Shown: piece after piece, positions 1 to 7,133 of the stretch
Numbering within the stretch: position 1 is the first letter of the stretch
Layout of the letters: each line of letters begins with the position of its first letter
Source of the DNA: Fimbriimonadales bacterium
GTDB taxonomy: Bacteria; Armatimonadota; Fimbriimonadia; Fimbriimonadales; Fimbriimonadaceae
Direction of reading: 5' to 3'
Length of the DNA: 9,185 bases
Assembly (NCBI GenBank): GCA_026392145.1
Contig: JAPLCS010000425.1
Coordinates: 1 to 9,185, forward strand
Notes under the pieces: model-generated
Database searches by the model: none
The model's input: the letters and a program-made list of their open reading frames with translations, nothing else
What the model was told of the DNA's origin: nothing
Position numbers and translations under genes: made by a program

Positions 1-1394
1 ATAAGTGGAAGTTCAAAAATGAGCGTATCTTCTTGTCCGACAGCGAGATCTTTGACAATTTGACCTTGTGGATTAATGACAGCAGTTTTACCTAGACTTC
101 CAACTCTTCCAACCCACCTTTGTGATTCAACGGCTCGCCAACGCGCCGCAGTGAAAAGTCTAGGGATTGCGGAGGTTCCCATGTACCAATCATCAAGGGA
201 CATGACGCACAGGAAACCTGCATTTTGTTCCTTGAAATCATTCGATGTTTCATCAAACAAGCTTTCAAAACAAATCATGGGACCCACTGTCATATCTTTA
301 TTGAACTTGAGAGTGTATCGTTGCTGTCCAGGTGCTAAGTCTCCAGCAGGTAGTTTGAAGTCTTGAGGATAGGGAATCAATCCACGAAACGGTACATACT
401 CTCCGAATACAACAAGCCGATTTTTATCGGTATGTTGGAATGACTTACCATCCCACAAATATGCTGACTGAAACTTTGGACTGTTGCCTCTCGCAGCTCC
501 AAAAAGAATATTCATATCTTTAGGCAATCCAAAGGATGTTTCTGGACTACTCGCAAAAGCAGCGACAGCTTCTGGAAGTATCAGGATGTCTGCATTTTGT
601 TGCTTTGCCTTCTGAATAAGCCGCTCAACAGTCTGTTTGATTTGAATAGCTGCAAGGGTAGGATCTCCATACGCCATATCGAACCCTAATTGACCGAGTG
701 CAATTCGAACATTCTTAGTGGGGTGAGGTTTAGCAATGGCTTGCTTTATATCTGCATACAACACAATAACCAAGAGACCTGCTCCGATACCAATGATTGG
801 TTTCAAGCTATCTCCACTTTTATGTTCGGCTGATGAACCAATCAACAGGGGTGCCAATATGGTGTTTATACCAATCACTACGGTGGTTGTCAGCAAACTG
901 CCAGGCACGATTGCTGTCCAGATTGGGTAAGTGACCAAACTTTCACCTATCGGTGTAAAAGGAAACGCTAATTGAGGAAGTGCCTGCCTCATAGTTTCAG
1001 CGATAAGTAGCGAAACAAAGATCAGCGGATATTGTGTTGATGGAAATCGCTTGATAATCAAGCTACACAATTTGAAAACTGCTCCGTAGGTTGTGCCCCA
1101 GATCATACCAACAATTACAATTACTAGGGCACCAATGACCACAGAAGATGTCCACCTTCCCACGAATTGACCAAGCCAATACATGTTGAACCATGAGTGA
1201 AACAATCCAAAGACTAAACCGCATCTAAAGGACTTCTTGCTGAATTTTACGTACCAGGCGATAAGCGGTGCGTAGCAAAACAAGCACAGCCAAGCAGTCC
1301 AAGGAGATGCATAAAAGTTGAGATGGAGTGCAAGTAATCCAAGACCTATTGCGAGTAACTGGAGAGCACTTAATTTCTCTAATAATTTCCTCAT
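1..1394 (-). CDS. lnt: Apolipoprotein N-acyltransferase, C-terminus cut by window edge
   Basis: Transfers an acyl chain from a phospholipid to the N-terminal cysteine of lipoproteins, the last step of lipoprotein maturation, in the inner membrane. About 464 residues are visible, open to the left edge; E. coli Lnt is 512. The first ~240 residues are several hydrophobic membrane segments. The rest is a nitrilase-fold domain carrying the full catalytic triad: Glu275 in LILPEA, Lys324 in DKNRLVVFGEYVPF, and Cys375 in MICFES. The GEYVP motif next to the lysine is typical of Lnt. The start at 1394 is supported by AAAGGA five bases upstream, and its ATG overlaps the stop of the histidine phosphatase gene (ATGA), so the two are probably translationally coupled. 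No missing key residue was seen. The gene implies that the cell makes triacylated lipoproteins, as in diderm bacteria. Confidence 0.94.
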   Translation of the reverse strand, partial: MRKLLEKLSALQLLAIGLGLLALHLNFYASPWTAWLCLFCYAPLIAWYVKFSKKSFRCGLVFGLFHSWFNMYWLGQFVGRWTSSVVIGALVIVIVGMIWGTTYGAVFKLCSLIIKRFPSTQYPLIFVSLLIAETMRQALPQLAFPFTPIGESLVTYPIWTAIVPGSLLTTTVVIGINTILAPLLIGSSAEHKSGDSLKPIIGIGAGLLVIVLYADIKQAIAKPHPTKNVRIALGQLGFDMAYGDPTLAAIQIKQTVERLIQKAKQQNADILILPEAVAAFASSPETSFGLPKDMNILFGAARGNSPKFQSAYLWDGKSFQHTDKNRLVVFGEYVPFRGLIPYPQDFKLPAGDLAPGQQRYTLKFNKDMTVGPMICFESLFDETSNDFKEQNAGFLCVMSLDDWYMGTSAIPRLFTAARWRAVESQRWVGRVGSLGKTAVINPQGQIVKDLAVGQEDTLIFELPL

Positions 1395-2035
1395 TCGATT
1401 CCTTTCAAGTGAGCCACATCATTGTATCTTATAAGCTTGGCGAACCCGTTTCGTTGGCGCTCGAGTTCATTGACGCATGCATTTGAAAACCAAAAACTTC
1501 TTGCGAGACTTAAATCTCCGCCGAGTAACTTTGCCAACGCCAACCCTAATGTTCCACCATGGCAAACAATGATAGTGTCTGAATAAAGGGAATCAATGAC
1601 AGGCTGAATACGATTCCAAACCATTTTCGCAGACTCTCCATCCTCTGGCTGCACTTCATGTCGTGGTACTTGCAATTTTTCTGATAGTGAATCTAATTCT
1701 TGACCCACTTCAGCATAAGCTTTCCCTTCAAAGATTCCAAATCCTTGCTCCCTTAAATCATGAGACTCTTGGTGTTGCGAACCAAGTTGATCGGCTATGA
1801 TGCGAGCTGTTTCCGAAGCCCGAATGAGATCAGAACTTAGAACGTTAAATCTCCCCAAGTTTCTTAAGTGATGTGCAACCGCTACAGCTTGCCTGACGCC
1901 CCGCTCGTTAAGCGGAATGTCCGTATGACCTTGTGCTTTCTTTTCTAAATTCCAATCGGTCTCTCCATGTCGCACAAGAAATATTCTCATCGAAGGAACA
2001 AGGGTACCAAAGTTAAAAGGAGGTTGAATATTCAT
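1391..2035 (-). CDS. Histidine phosphatase family protein (phosphoglycerate mutase-like)
   Basis: A cytoplasmic member of the histidine phosphatase superfamily, which works through a phosphohistidine intermediate; the substrate cannot be told from sequence. Numbering from 2035, the RHG signature is at 22-24 in FLVRHGETDWN, with Arg72 in SSDLIRASETARI, the probable acid/base Glu96 in DLREQGFGIFEG, and the second histidine His159 in IVCHGGT. The fold is complete. The start is uncertain. The ATG at 2035 has a very strong AAAGGAGG but adds 15 residues that are unusual for the family and are coded partly by a hairpin arm. The ATG at 1990 gives the normal family start MRIFLVRHGET (199 residues) but has no visible ribosome site. 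The gene lies 39 bases after hppA and overlaps lnt by four bases. It could be a general sugar phosphatase, or related to cobalamin pathway phosphatases; I see nothing that decides. Confidence 0.9.
   Translation of the reverse strand: MNIQPPFNFGTLVPSMRIFLVRHGETDWNLEKKAQGHTDIPLNERGVRQAVAVAHHLRNLGRFNVLSSDLIRASETARIIADQLGSQHQESHDLREQGFGIFEGKAYAEVGQELDSLSEKLQVPRHEVQPEDGESAKMVWNRIQPVIDSLYSDTIIVCHGGTLGLALAKLLGGDLSLARSFWFSNACVNELERQRNGFAKLIRYNDVAHLKGIE
1400..1405 (-). promoter_or_regulatory. Shine-Dalgarno site of lnt
   Basis: AAAGGA on the minus strand, five bases before the lnt ATG at 1394 and inside the end of the upstream gene. It supports that start and shows that this genome uses Shine-Dalgarno pairing for genes inside operons. 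Confidence 0.6.
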
Positions 2036-2048
2036 TCAACCTCCTTTT
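2015..2048 (-). terminator. Perfect 15-bp hairpin after hppA, possible terminator or attenuator
   Basis: Arms 2015-2029 and 2034-2048 are exact inverted complements with a four-base loop. On the minus strand it reads A-rich arm, loop, then an arm ending in TTTT followed by AACTTT. This A-tract/T-tract layout suits an intrinsic terminator for hppA, possibly leaky. The same structure holds the AGGAGG ribosome site and the 2035 start codon of the next gene, so it could instead control translation of the histidine phosphatase by hiding its ribosome site. Confidence 0.5.
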
Positions 2049-2074
2049 GGTTATCTTATGCTGACAAGTCAGAC

Positions 2075-5000
2075 TTAGTCATTTAGGTGTGACATCTGCT
2101 CAGCGAGTGATCCTTTCTTTCCTCGCATGAAGGCAAATACCAGGAGTCCGACTGAGACTAGGGTTACTACTACTCTCCACAGAGTGGGTAAGGAACCTTG
2201 AACGATAACTCCTGTGACCAAGAGCGCAACAAGATTCATTACCTTGAGAAGAGGGTTGAGAGCTGGACCAGCTGTATCCTTGAACGGATCACCTACGGTG
2301 TCACAAACGACAGCTGCTTTGTGAGCATCTGTACCTTTTCCACCGAGGAATCCATCTTCGATAATCTTCTTAGCGTTATCCCACATTCCGCCGGAATTAG
2401 CGAGCAGTACGGCCATCAATTGACCACTTGCAATGGCTCCCGCAAGGAATCCACCGAGCGCTTGGGCCCCTCTGAGGTTGTAGGAGACCTCACCAATTTG
2501 AACGTTGGTACCTAAGAGACTAAATCCGAATCCAACTGCAATTGGAAGACATATAGCCAGGATGCCAGGGCCTAGAAGTTCACGTTGAGCTGCATGGGTC
2601 ACAATCTCAACACATTTCGCGTAGTCAGGCTTGACTTCTCCTTTCAGAATGCCAGGATTTTCTCGGAATTGTCTTCGAACTTCGCTAATCAATTCAAAGG
2701 CAGATCTGCCAACAGCATTGATTGCAAATGCACTGAACAAGAATGGAGCAGCTGCACCAATAAGGAGTCCAAGGAATATTTCTGGAACATCCAATCTCAA
2801 TCCGACATCTTGCAAGTGAGATGACTCAATAAACGACTGGAACAATGCAACCGCAGCAACCACCGCAGTAGCAATTGCAAATCCTTTGGTCAGGGCTTTT
2901 GTGGTGTTGCCAGCGGCATCTAGTCGCTGAAGTGAAGTTGAACCATATTCATTTTCACTTTCTCCACTCATTTCAAACACTCCTTGAGCGTTATCTGAGA
3001 TTGGACCGAAGGTATCCATAGCGAGTATGTAACCTGTAGTCATCAACAACCCAAGACCAATGAGCGCCATGCCGTAGAAGGCAAGTACCATTGACCCGAA
3101 CAGAGCAACAGGGAACAGCCAAAGTGGAACAAGAAGCGCTAACACGATAGCTAGAACCATGAACACACTCGATTCACATCCGTATGCAAATCCCTGAATC
3201 AGCATAGGAGCAGGTCCTGCAGAAGCAAGCCCAGCAACTTCTTGCGTTGGTCTCTTGTTCGCACTTACATAGTAGTTAGTAAGGAATTCGATGCCAATTG
3301 CCATTAGAATTCCGAAAATAACTGCAAATGCAAATCTCCACCACTCTGCTTTGGCAACTACGACAGCCGATGCAGCATCAATTTGAACACTTTCTGGTTG
3401 AAGTGACTGGTTTGTTGGGTCAGCCTTAAGCTTTGCCTCAATTTCAGCCATTTCTTTTGGAGTCTTTCGATAGAATGCATTCAAATCATTGGATGCTGGT
3501 GTTACCAACTCTGGACGATCAATTCCGTAGTCATTGACAAGAGCAAACTTGTCATCTTTCTTACTGTAATAAAGCTTCACTTTAACCTTAGTTGCAGGGT
3601 CAGGTGTAGCTTCGAATACTCCTTTTTGGGATTTGAATTGTTCTGCTTGAAGAGTAAGAACCTCATCAAGTTGCTTTTCAGTTTGTGGTCCAAACCAACG
3701 TGTTTCCTCGTTTGATTGAGGTGGTTGACCATTGGCAGCTGGCATCTGAGTTTTGATCTTGACCTTAATCGCGACCATCTGGTTTTTCTCAGGATTGTAT
3801 TTCTCAGCAATGGTTTGGAACGGCTCATCGGGTTTCACCATTGACTTCTGAGCTGCATAACCCAATGCTGGAATGGTGAGTTTCTTAAAGTCATCAGCAG
3901 TGACTTCTTGATAACCAGAAAGAGGAGTGCCTTCTTTCAATGCTCTTGCAACTGTCGCAGGCGGTGCAACGATAACTCGTGCAATAAGCTCTTCTTCTGG
4001 CTTCGTAAGATTGAGTGCCTTAACTTTTGGATGAGCTTTTACATCATCAGCTTTCACAGCACCTTTCTCAATTTTCTTTTCACTGGCGACCTCGTCTCGA
4101 GCGTCAATGATGGTCTTAACCATTTTAATCTGACCATACTGGGGCGTGACGATTTCTTGAACTTTCACATCCTTCAACAAGAATGCTGAAAGAATTGCGA
4201 TACCGACACAACCAACCAGAGCACTGATTCTAAATCCGCCAAGGATAGGCTTGAGTGGGTCCGCTTCTAAATCATCACTGCCTTTAACAGTTTGAATACC
4301 AATAATTGAAGCGACAATACCGAGACCACATGCAGCAAGTGCAAAAACAATCAGTTTAGGCCAGGTTGAGGCGTCTAGGACTGCAGAAGAAGCGGCTCCA
4401 AGTACGATGGTTGCTACGAGCATTACTTCAAAGCTCTCAAAAACGTCTGCCGCCATTCCAGCACAATCACCAACGTTGTCTCCAACATTGTCAGCAATAG
4501 TTGCCGGATTCATTGGAGAATCTTCAGGAATCGATTGTTCTACTTTTCCAACGAGGTCTGCTCCAACATCTGCAGCTTTGGTGAAAATTCCACCGCCAAC
4601 TCGCATGAAGAGAGCTGCAAGTGATCCTCCGAAACCATAACCAACGAGCAGCACTGTTGCGATGGAAGGGAAAGCAAGAAGAATCAAGGCTGAGAAGGTT
4701 AAGCCGACACCAACGGTCACAAGTCCAGCCACTGCACCTGCACGGAATGCATTTTCAAGCGCCTTTTTGCTACTTGTGAGTGCAGCCGCAGCAACTCGTG
4801 CATTTGCATTCACTGCCATCATCATTCCAGCAAATCCAGAACCATAGGAACTTACAACTCCAAGAATAAATGAAGCTGATACTAATACCGAATTTGCTTT
4901 GAGACCACCCCAATAGAGTCCAGCGAGACAAACTGCCAGAATTCCAATGAATGGAATCATCATCCTTATATGTTGACGCAGATAAGCACGTGCGCCATCT

Positions 5001-5269
5001 TCGATAGCTTGCTGAACACTCTGCATGCCTTCTGAGCCACGGTCTTCTTTAAGAACGCTTGCTCGAATTGAGAACGCAACACCGATACCGACAGCGCCCA
5101 AAATAGCTGAGATGATAAGGACTAAATTGTCCTGTGAACTGAATGAGAGTGACACTCCTTCGCCTTCTGCAGCGAAGGCTGATGACACTACGGCAAAAAG
5201 GAATACTGACATTCCCGCAAGCCGGATGAGTGCGGCTTGCGTAGCCGCGACGAGCTGATTTGACTTCAT
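2075..5269 (-). CDS. hppA: Membrane-bound proton-translocating pyrophosphatase with large insert, K+-independent type
   Basis: Hydrolyses pyrophosphate and uses the energy to pump ions across the membrane. At 1064 residues it is far longer than the usual 650-800. A signal-like N-terminus (hydrophobic to ~33, AFAA) is followed by about 16 membrane segments. The catalytic loops are intact: DVGADLVGKVE at 234-244, DNVGDNVGDCAG at 260-271, DTFGPISDNAQG at 752-763, and DTVGDPFKDTAGPALNP at 990-1006. In GNTTKALTKG, Lys791 and Thr794 sit where K+-independent enzymes have Lys and Thr; K+-dependent ones have Ala and a small residue. The known K+-independent members pump protons. Residues ~367-642 form a hydrophilic, Lys/Glu-rich insert. 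The start at 5269 has GGGAG ten bases upstream. The gene is divergent from the zinc-ribbon gene and upstream of the histidine phosphatase and lnt. Confidence 0.96.
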   Translation of the reverse strand: MKSNQLVAATQAALIRLAGMSVFLFAVVSSAFAAEGEGVSLSFSSQDNLVLIISAILGAVGIGVAFSIRASVLKEDRGSEGMQSVQQAIEDGARAYLRQHIRMMIPFIGILAVCLAGLYWGGLKANSVLVSASFILGVVSSYGSGFAGMMMAVNANARVAAAALTSSKKALENAFRAGAVAGLVTVGVGLTFSALILLAFPSIATVLLVGYGFGGSLAALFMRVGGGIFTKAADVGADLVGKVEQSIPEDSPMNPATIADNVGDNVGDCAGMAADVFESFEVMLVATIVLGAASSAVLDASTWPKLIVFALAACGLGIVASIIGIQTVKGSDDLEADPLKPILGGFRISALVGCVGIAILSAFLLKDVKVQEIVTPQYGQIKMVKTIIDARDEVASEKKIEKGAVKADDVKAHPKVKALNLTKPEEELIARVIVAPPATVARALKEGTPLSGYQEVTADDFKKLTIPALGYAAQKSMVKPDEPFQTIAEKYNPEKNQMVAIKVKIKTQMPAANGQPPQSNEETRWFGPQTEKQLDEVLTLQAEQFKSQKGVFEATPDPATKVKVKLYYSKKDDKFALVNDYGIDRPELVTPASNDLNAFYRKTPKEMAEIEAKLKADPTNQSLQPESVQIDAASAVVVAKAEWWRFAFAVIFGILMAIGIEFLTNYYVSANKRPTQEVAGLASAGPAPMLIQGFAYGCESSVFMVLAIVLALLVPLWLFPVALFGSMVLAFYGMALIGLGLLMTTGYILAMDTFGPISDNAQGVFEMSGESENEYGSTSLQRLDAAGNTTKALTKGFAIATAVVAAVALFQSFIESSHLQDVGLRLDVPEIFLGLLIGAAAPFLFSAFAINAVGRSAFELISEVRRQFRENPGILKGEVKPDYAKCVEIVTHAAQRELLGPGILAICLPIAVGFGFSLLGTNVQIGEVSYNLRGAQALGGFLAGAIASGQLMAVLLANSGGMWDNAKKIIEDGFLGGKGTDAHKAAVVCDTVGDPFKDTAGPALNPLLKVMNLVALLVTGVIVQGSLPTLWRVVVTLVSVGLLVFAFMRGKKGSLAEQMSHLND
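3344..4171 (-). other. Insert domain in the hppA membrane pyrophosphatase
   Basis: Codes for residues ~367-642 of the pyrophosphatase, between the membrane helix ending LSAFLLKDV and the helix beginning WWRFAFAVIFGI. It is soluble in character, rich in Lys, Glu, Pro and Gln, with no membrane segment and no cysteine. Counting helices from an outside N-terminus, this is the loop between helices 8 and 9, so it should face outside the cytoplasm (inference). I recognise no known domain in it. Reading frame and codon character continue smoothly into the flanks, so it is part of the protein and not an inserted element. Confidence 0.75.
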
Positions 5270-5279
5270 GAGTTTAGAG

Positions 5280-5284
5280 CTCCC
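5280..5284 (-). promoter_or_regulatory. Likely ribosome binding site of hppA
   Basis: GGGAG on the minus strand, ten bases before the hppA ATG. The spacing is slightly long. No better site lies closer. Confidence 0.4.
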
Positions 5285-5301
5285 TGAAATCGAACGCTTC
5301 C

Positions 5302-5313
5302 GTGCTCAAGCAC
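5302..5313 (-). repeat. Short inverted repeat in hppA leader
   Basis: GTGCT and AGCAC separated by two bases, in the untranslated stretch upstream of hppA. It may be a small leader hairpin or a protein-binding dyad; arms of five bases are short enough to be chance. Confidence 0.3.
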
Positions 5314-5339
5314 TTGGCCGCTGACCTGGAATCCGAAAT

Positions 5340-5383
5340 ATTTTACCTTGAATGATATATCGTAGATTTCATTATCGTAAAAT
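5340..5383. promoter_or_regulatory. Candidate divergent promoter between hppA and the zinc-ribbon gene
   Basis: GTAAAAT occurs in mirror image at both ends: minus strand 5346-5340, facing hppA, and plus strand 5377-5383, facing the zinc-ribbon gene. Each resembles a -10 hexamer (TAAAAT). Between them is an AT-rich stretch with a direct repeat TATCGTA at 5358-5364 and 5373-5379, 15 bases apart. No good TTGACA-like -35 box is seen for either, so the call rests on symmetry and position. Confidence 0.35.
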
Positions 5384-5395
5384 AGTTTTGAACCT

Positions 5396-5743
5396 ATGCC
5401 GATTTACGAATATGAGCCCATCGACCGTGACTGCTTAATTTGTGAGAATCGCCTTGAGTTGCTTCAATCTATCAATGGTGACACTAAGACCTTGTGTCCG
5501 TACTGTGGAATGGACATCAAAAGGATCGTCAGCAAGGCGGCATTCAAAATGGAAAAACCAACAGACGCTGATAGAGCGGCTGCAAAAGGTTTCACCACGT
5601 ATAAGAGGTCTGAGAAAGGTGTATGGGAAAAACAGGCTGGAGAGGGTGCTGACTTCTTAGTAGGTGCTCAAGAAGATATCGCTAAAATAGAAGCAGAGAA
5701 ACAGGCACCGGCGAAGGTTCTAGATTTAGATAAAGCAGATTGA
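5396..5743 (+). CDS. FmdB-family zinc-ribbon protein
   Basis: A small 115-residue cytoplasmic protein. The start MPIYEYE is the hallmark of the FmdB-type putative regulatory zinc-ribbon family. Two CxxC pairs, Cys13/Cys16 and Cys34/Cys37 (CPYCG), should bind one zinc. After the ribbon, residues ~40-80 include GFTTYKRSEKGVWEK, and the tail is charged and probably flexible. The function of the family is largely unproven; a regulatory role is only a database tradition. No Shine-Dalgarno sequence precedes the ATG, but a TAAAAT hexamer ends 12 bases before it, so the mRNA may have almost no leader. It is divergent from hppA and convergent with the ArgC-like gene, with only 32 bases between the two stops. 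Confidence 0.85.
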   Translation: MPIYEYEPIDRDCLICENRLELLQSINGDTKTLCPYCGMDIKRIVSKAAFKMEKPTDADRAAAKGFTTYKRSEKGVWEKQAGEGADFLVGAQEDIAKIEAEKQAPAKVLDLDKAD

Positions 5744-5775
5744 AATTATTTAAGTTAGACTCAAGAGTCGAAATT

Positions 5776-6483
5776 CTAGTTTTCTGAAATTCCAATGGAT
5801 TCTTCAAAGCCACTCATAATATTCATCATGTGGATCATTTGAGCCGCACCGAGTTTCCCTTCAATGTCTCCGATTACATGAATACTCAAGATACTGTGAG
5901 GGTGTCCCTCTGTAATTTCTAATCGATACGCGGCGAATGGTTGCCTTTGAACGAGATTGGCAGACCATTCCGATTCTGTAAATTCTCGAACAAAAAATGA
6001 TTTTGAGTACCTTTCGGCGTAGATTTCGTCTATCTCGTCCAAGCTATCAGGCGTATTGATTTTTACCAAGGCATAGATACCGAGCACCGAACCGAGGTCA
6101 TGATTTTCACATTGTAAGGTAACTCCCTCATTCCAATGAACCGTTGTCAGCGCCTGCAAGATTTCCTCTTCAGAAGCATCGAAGTTTAGGATAATGGCTG
6201 GATCCTCTATTACAAGTCCTGCTTCGATAATTGGCCCGAGGGCTATTAAAGCAAGAGTCCCGGCAGAGGAAGGTACCCATGCATGTTGTGCACAAACCAA
6301 AGGATTATTGTCCATGAGTTCGGGCAGTCCTCCTACCAAGGGAAGCACTTTCTGTTCTTGCTGAACGGATATGCTCCTGTTCTCTCCAAAGGTCAACGAG
6401 TCTCCAACTCCGTCACTGAGATTAAGATACGGGTGATTTTTCAGAGCTGAAAGGAGAGAAATGCTGCCAGTTGATGCATTCAT
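5776..6483 (-). CDS. ArgC-like protein lacking catalytic residues
   Basis: I read this 235-residue protein as a shortened, diverged relative of N-acetyl-gamma-glutamyl-phosphate reductase (ArgC, about 340 residues, arginine synthesis). The start NASTGSISLLSALKNHP resembles the GASGYTGAELLRLLLNHP region of ArgC with its glycines lost. GLPEL (52-56) matches YGLPEL. VPSSAGT (70-76) lines up with the VPGCYPT active-site loop, putting Ser73 in place of the catalytic cysteine. The C-terminus GKLGAAQMIHMMNIMSGFEE (209-228) matches the ArgC end GAAGQAVQNMNLMFGF. About 80 residues of the NAD-binding domain and the HRHxPE histidine region are missing. It is therefore unlikely to be a reductase. It starts one base after the stop of the secreted-protein gene, with AAGG ten bases upstream. 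The homology is judged by eye. Confidence 0.6.
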   Translation of the reverse strand: MNASTGSISLLSALKNHPYLNLSDGVGDSLTFGENRSISVQQEQKVLPLVGGLPELMDNNPLVCAQHAWVPSSAGTLALIALGPIIEAGLVIEDPAIILNFDASEEEILQALTTVHWNEGVTLQCENHDLGSVLGIYALVKINTPDSLDEIDEIYAERYSKSFFVREFTESEWSANLVQRQPFAAYRLEITEGHPHSILSIHVIGDIEGKLGAAQMIHMMNIMSGFEESIGISEN

Positions 6484-6484
6484 T

Positions 6485-6715
6485 TTATCGCAACCTTGTA
6501 ATCGTGAATTTCATCTCACTGGTAGCTTCTTTCTTTGACTTTGGATCAGGCAGTGAAAGAAGCATTTTAATATTAGATGATTCCATTTGACCATCTTTAA
6601 GGCGAATGAAATATGATCCACCACCCACCATCTTGTACTGCCCACTTACATTAATCTTCATGGTAATTTCAGCAATTCCATTCTTAATGCCTTTGAAGGT
6701 GTAGTCCGCTCTCAC
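6485..6715 (-). pseudogene. Secreted protein of unknown function, C-terminal part after frameshift
   Basis: The apparent start is a GTG, but this frame stays open further upstream to 6844, coding 43 more sensible residues that include LPEQIIKLGQTWNGD and GIPVRADYTFKG. These continue the secreted protein of the preceding gene, which is in another frame, so the piece is the C-terminal part of one split gene of about 214 residues. It is rich in beta-strand-like alternation (YTFKGIKNGIAEITMKINV, then GGGSYFIRLKDG) and has no cysteine. I do not recognise a named family with confidence; the LPE..IKLGQTWNG pattern recalls uncharacterised secreted beta-rich proteins. The stop is one base before the ArgC-like start, implying co-translation. 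Confidence 0.6.
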
Positions 6716-7128
6716 TGGGATTCCTTGACCAATTTCAGTATCTCCGTTCCAAGTTTGACCCAGTTTAATAATTTGTTCTGGTAAGCTGAAGCTTCCCGCA
6801 AAACCTGGAATTCCTCCCTTGATTGGCTTATTGAAAGTGTCAATCTACAAAGTTGAATTTGAGCCTTGGAGGCTCCCGTGGAAATATCAACCACCGCCGT
6901 ACCGTTTTTCTTAACGTCAACCACTTTTGAAGTAATCACAAACGAATCTGTTGTAGCTTTGTTGCCATTTGTACCCAAGGAGATCGAAACGAGTTGGCGA
7001 ATAACGGAACCTTTAGTATGCTTAGCCCGGAACTGATACCAGCCCTTCTGTTGGGTTACTTGAGAATAAGTAGTTACTACAATCCAGAGCGGGGAAAGTA
7101 TGACACTAAGGCATCGGAATATCTTCAT
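6712..7128 (-). pseudogene. Secreted protein of unknown function, N-terminal part before frameshift
   Basis: Starts five bases after the alanine dehydrogenase stop. Residues 1-22 (MKIFRCLSVILSPLWIVVTT) look like a signal peptide: basic start, then a hydrophobic stretch. Residues 28 to ~93 (GWYQFRAKHTKG through STGASKAQIQL) look like a folded extracytoplasmic domain. From about residue 95 the frame turns into an unlikely tail ending at 6712, while the frame one base back becomes protein-like from 6844 onward. A TAG at 6847-6845 closes that second frame upstream, so the break lies just downstream of it. One lost base explains it; no slippery heptamer is visible. The ribosome site before 7128 is poor, which suits coupling to the upstream gene. 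Confidence 0.6.
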
Positions 7129-7133
7129 GATTT

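Noticed and set aside
76..366. Plus-strand open frame of 96 codons
   Set aside because: Lies opposite the catalytic domain of lnt, whose motifs are clear; no ribosome site or family features of its own.
2061..2072. CTGAC/GTCAG dyad just after the hppA stop
   Set aside because: Five-base arms with no T-tract; the 15-bp hairpin next to it is a far better candidate.
2198..2515. Plus-strand open frame of 105 codons
   Set aside because: Antisense to the conserved C-terminal part of hppA; a shadow frame.
3577..3828. Second minus-strand frame inside the hppA insert
   Set aside because: The main frame is continuous through it and the Lys/Arg/Leu-rich translation is typical of an out-of-frame reading.
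3344..4171. Mobile element or intein inside hppA
   Set aside because: No splicing-type Cys/Ser/Asn junctions, endonuclease motifs, terminal repeats or target duplication are seen; it reads as an in-frame domain.
5744..5775. GACTC/GAGTC dyad (5758-5769) as a terminator between the convergent genes
   Set aside because: Arms are only five bases with a two-base gap and no clean T-run follows on either strand; too weak to call.
6842..6850. Programmed -1 ribosomal frameshift in the secreted protein gene
   Set aside because: A -1 shift would restore the frame, but no X XXY YYZ slippery heptamer or strong downstream stem is visible; a simple base loss is more likely.
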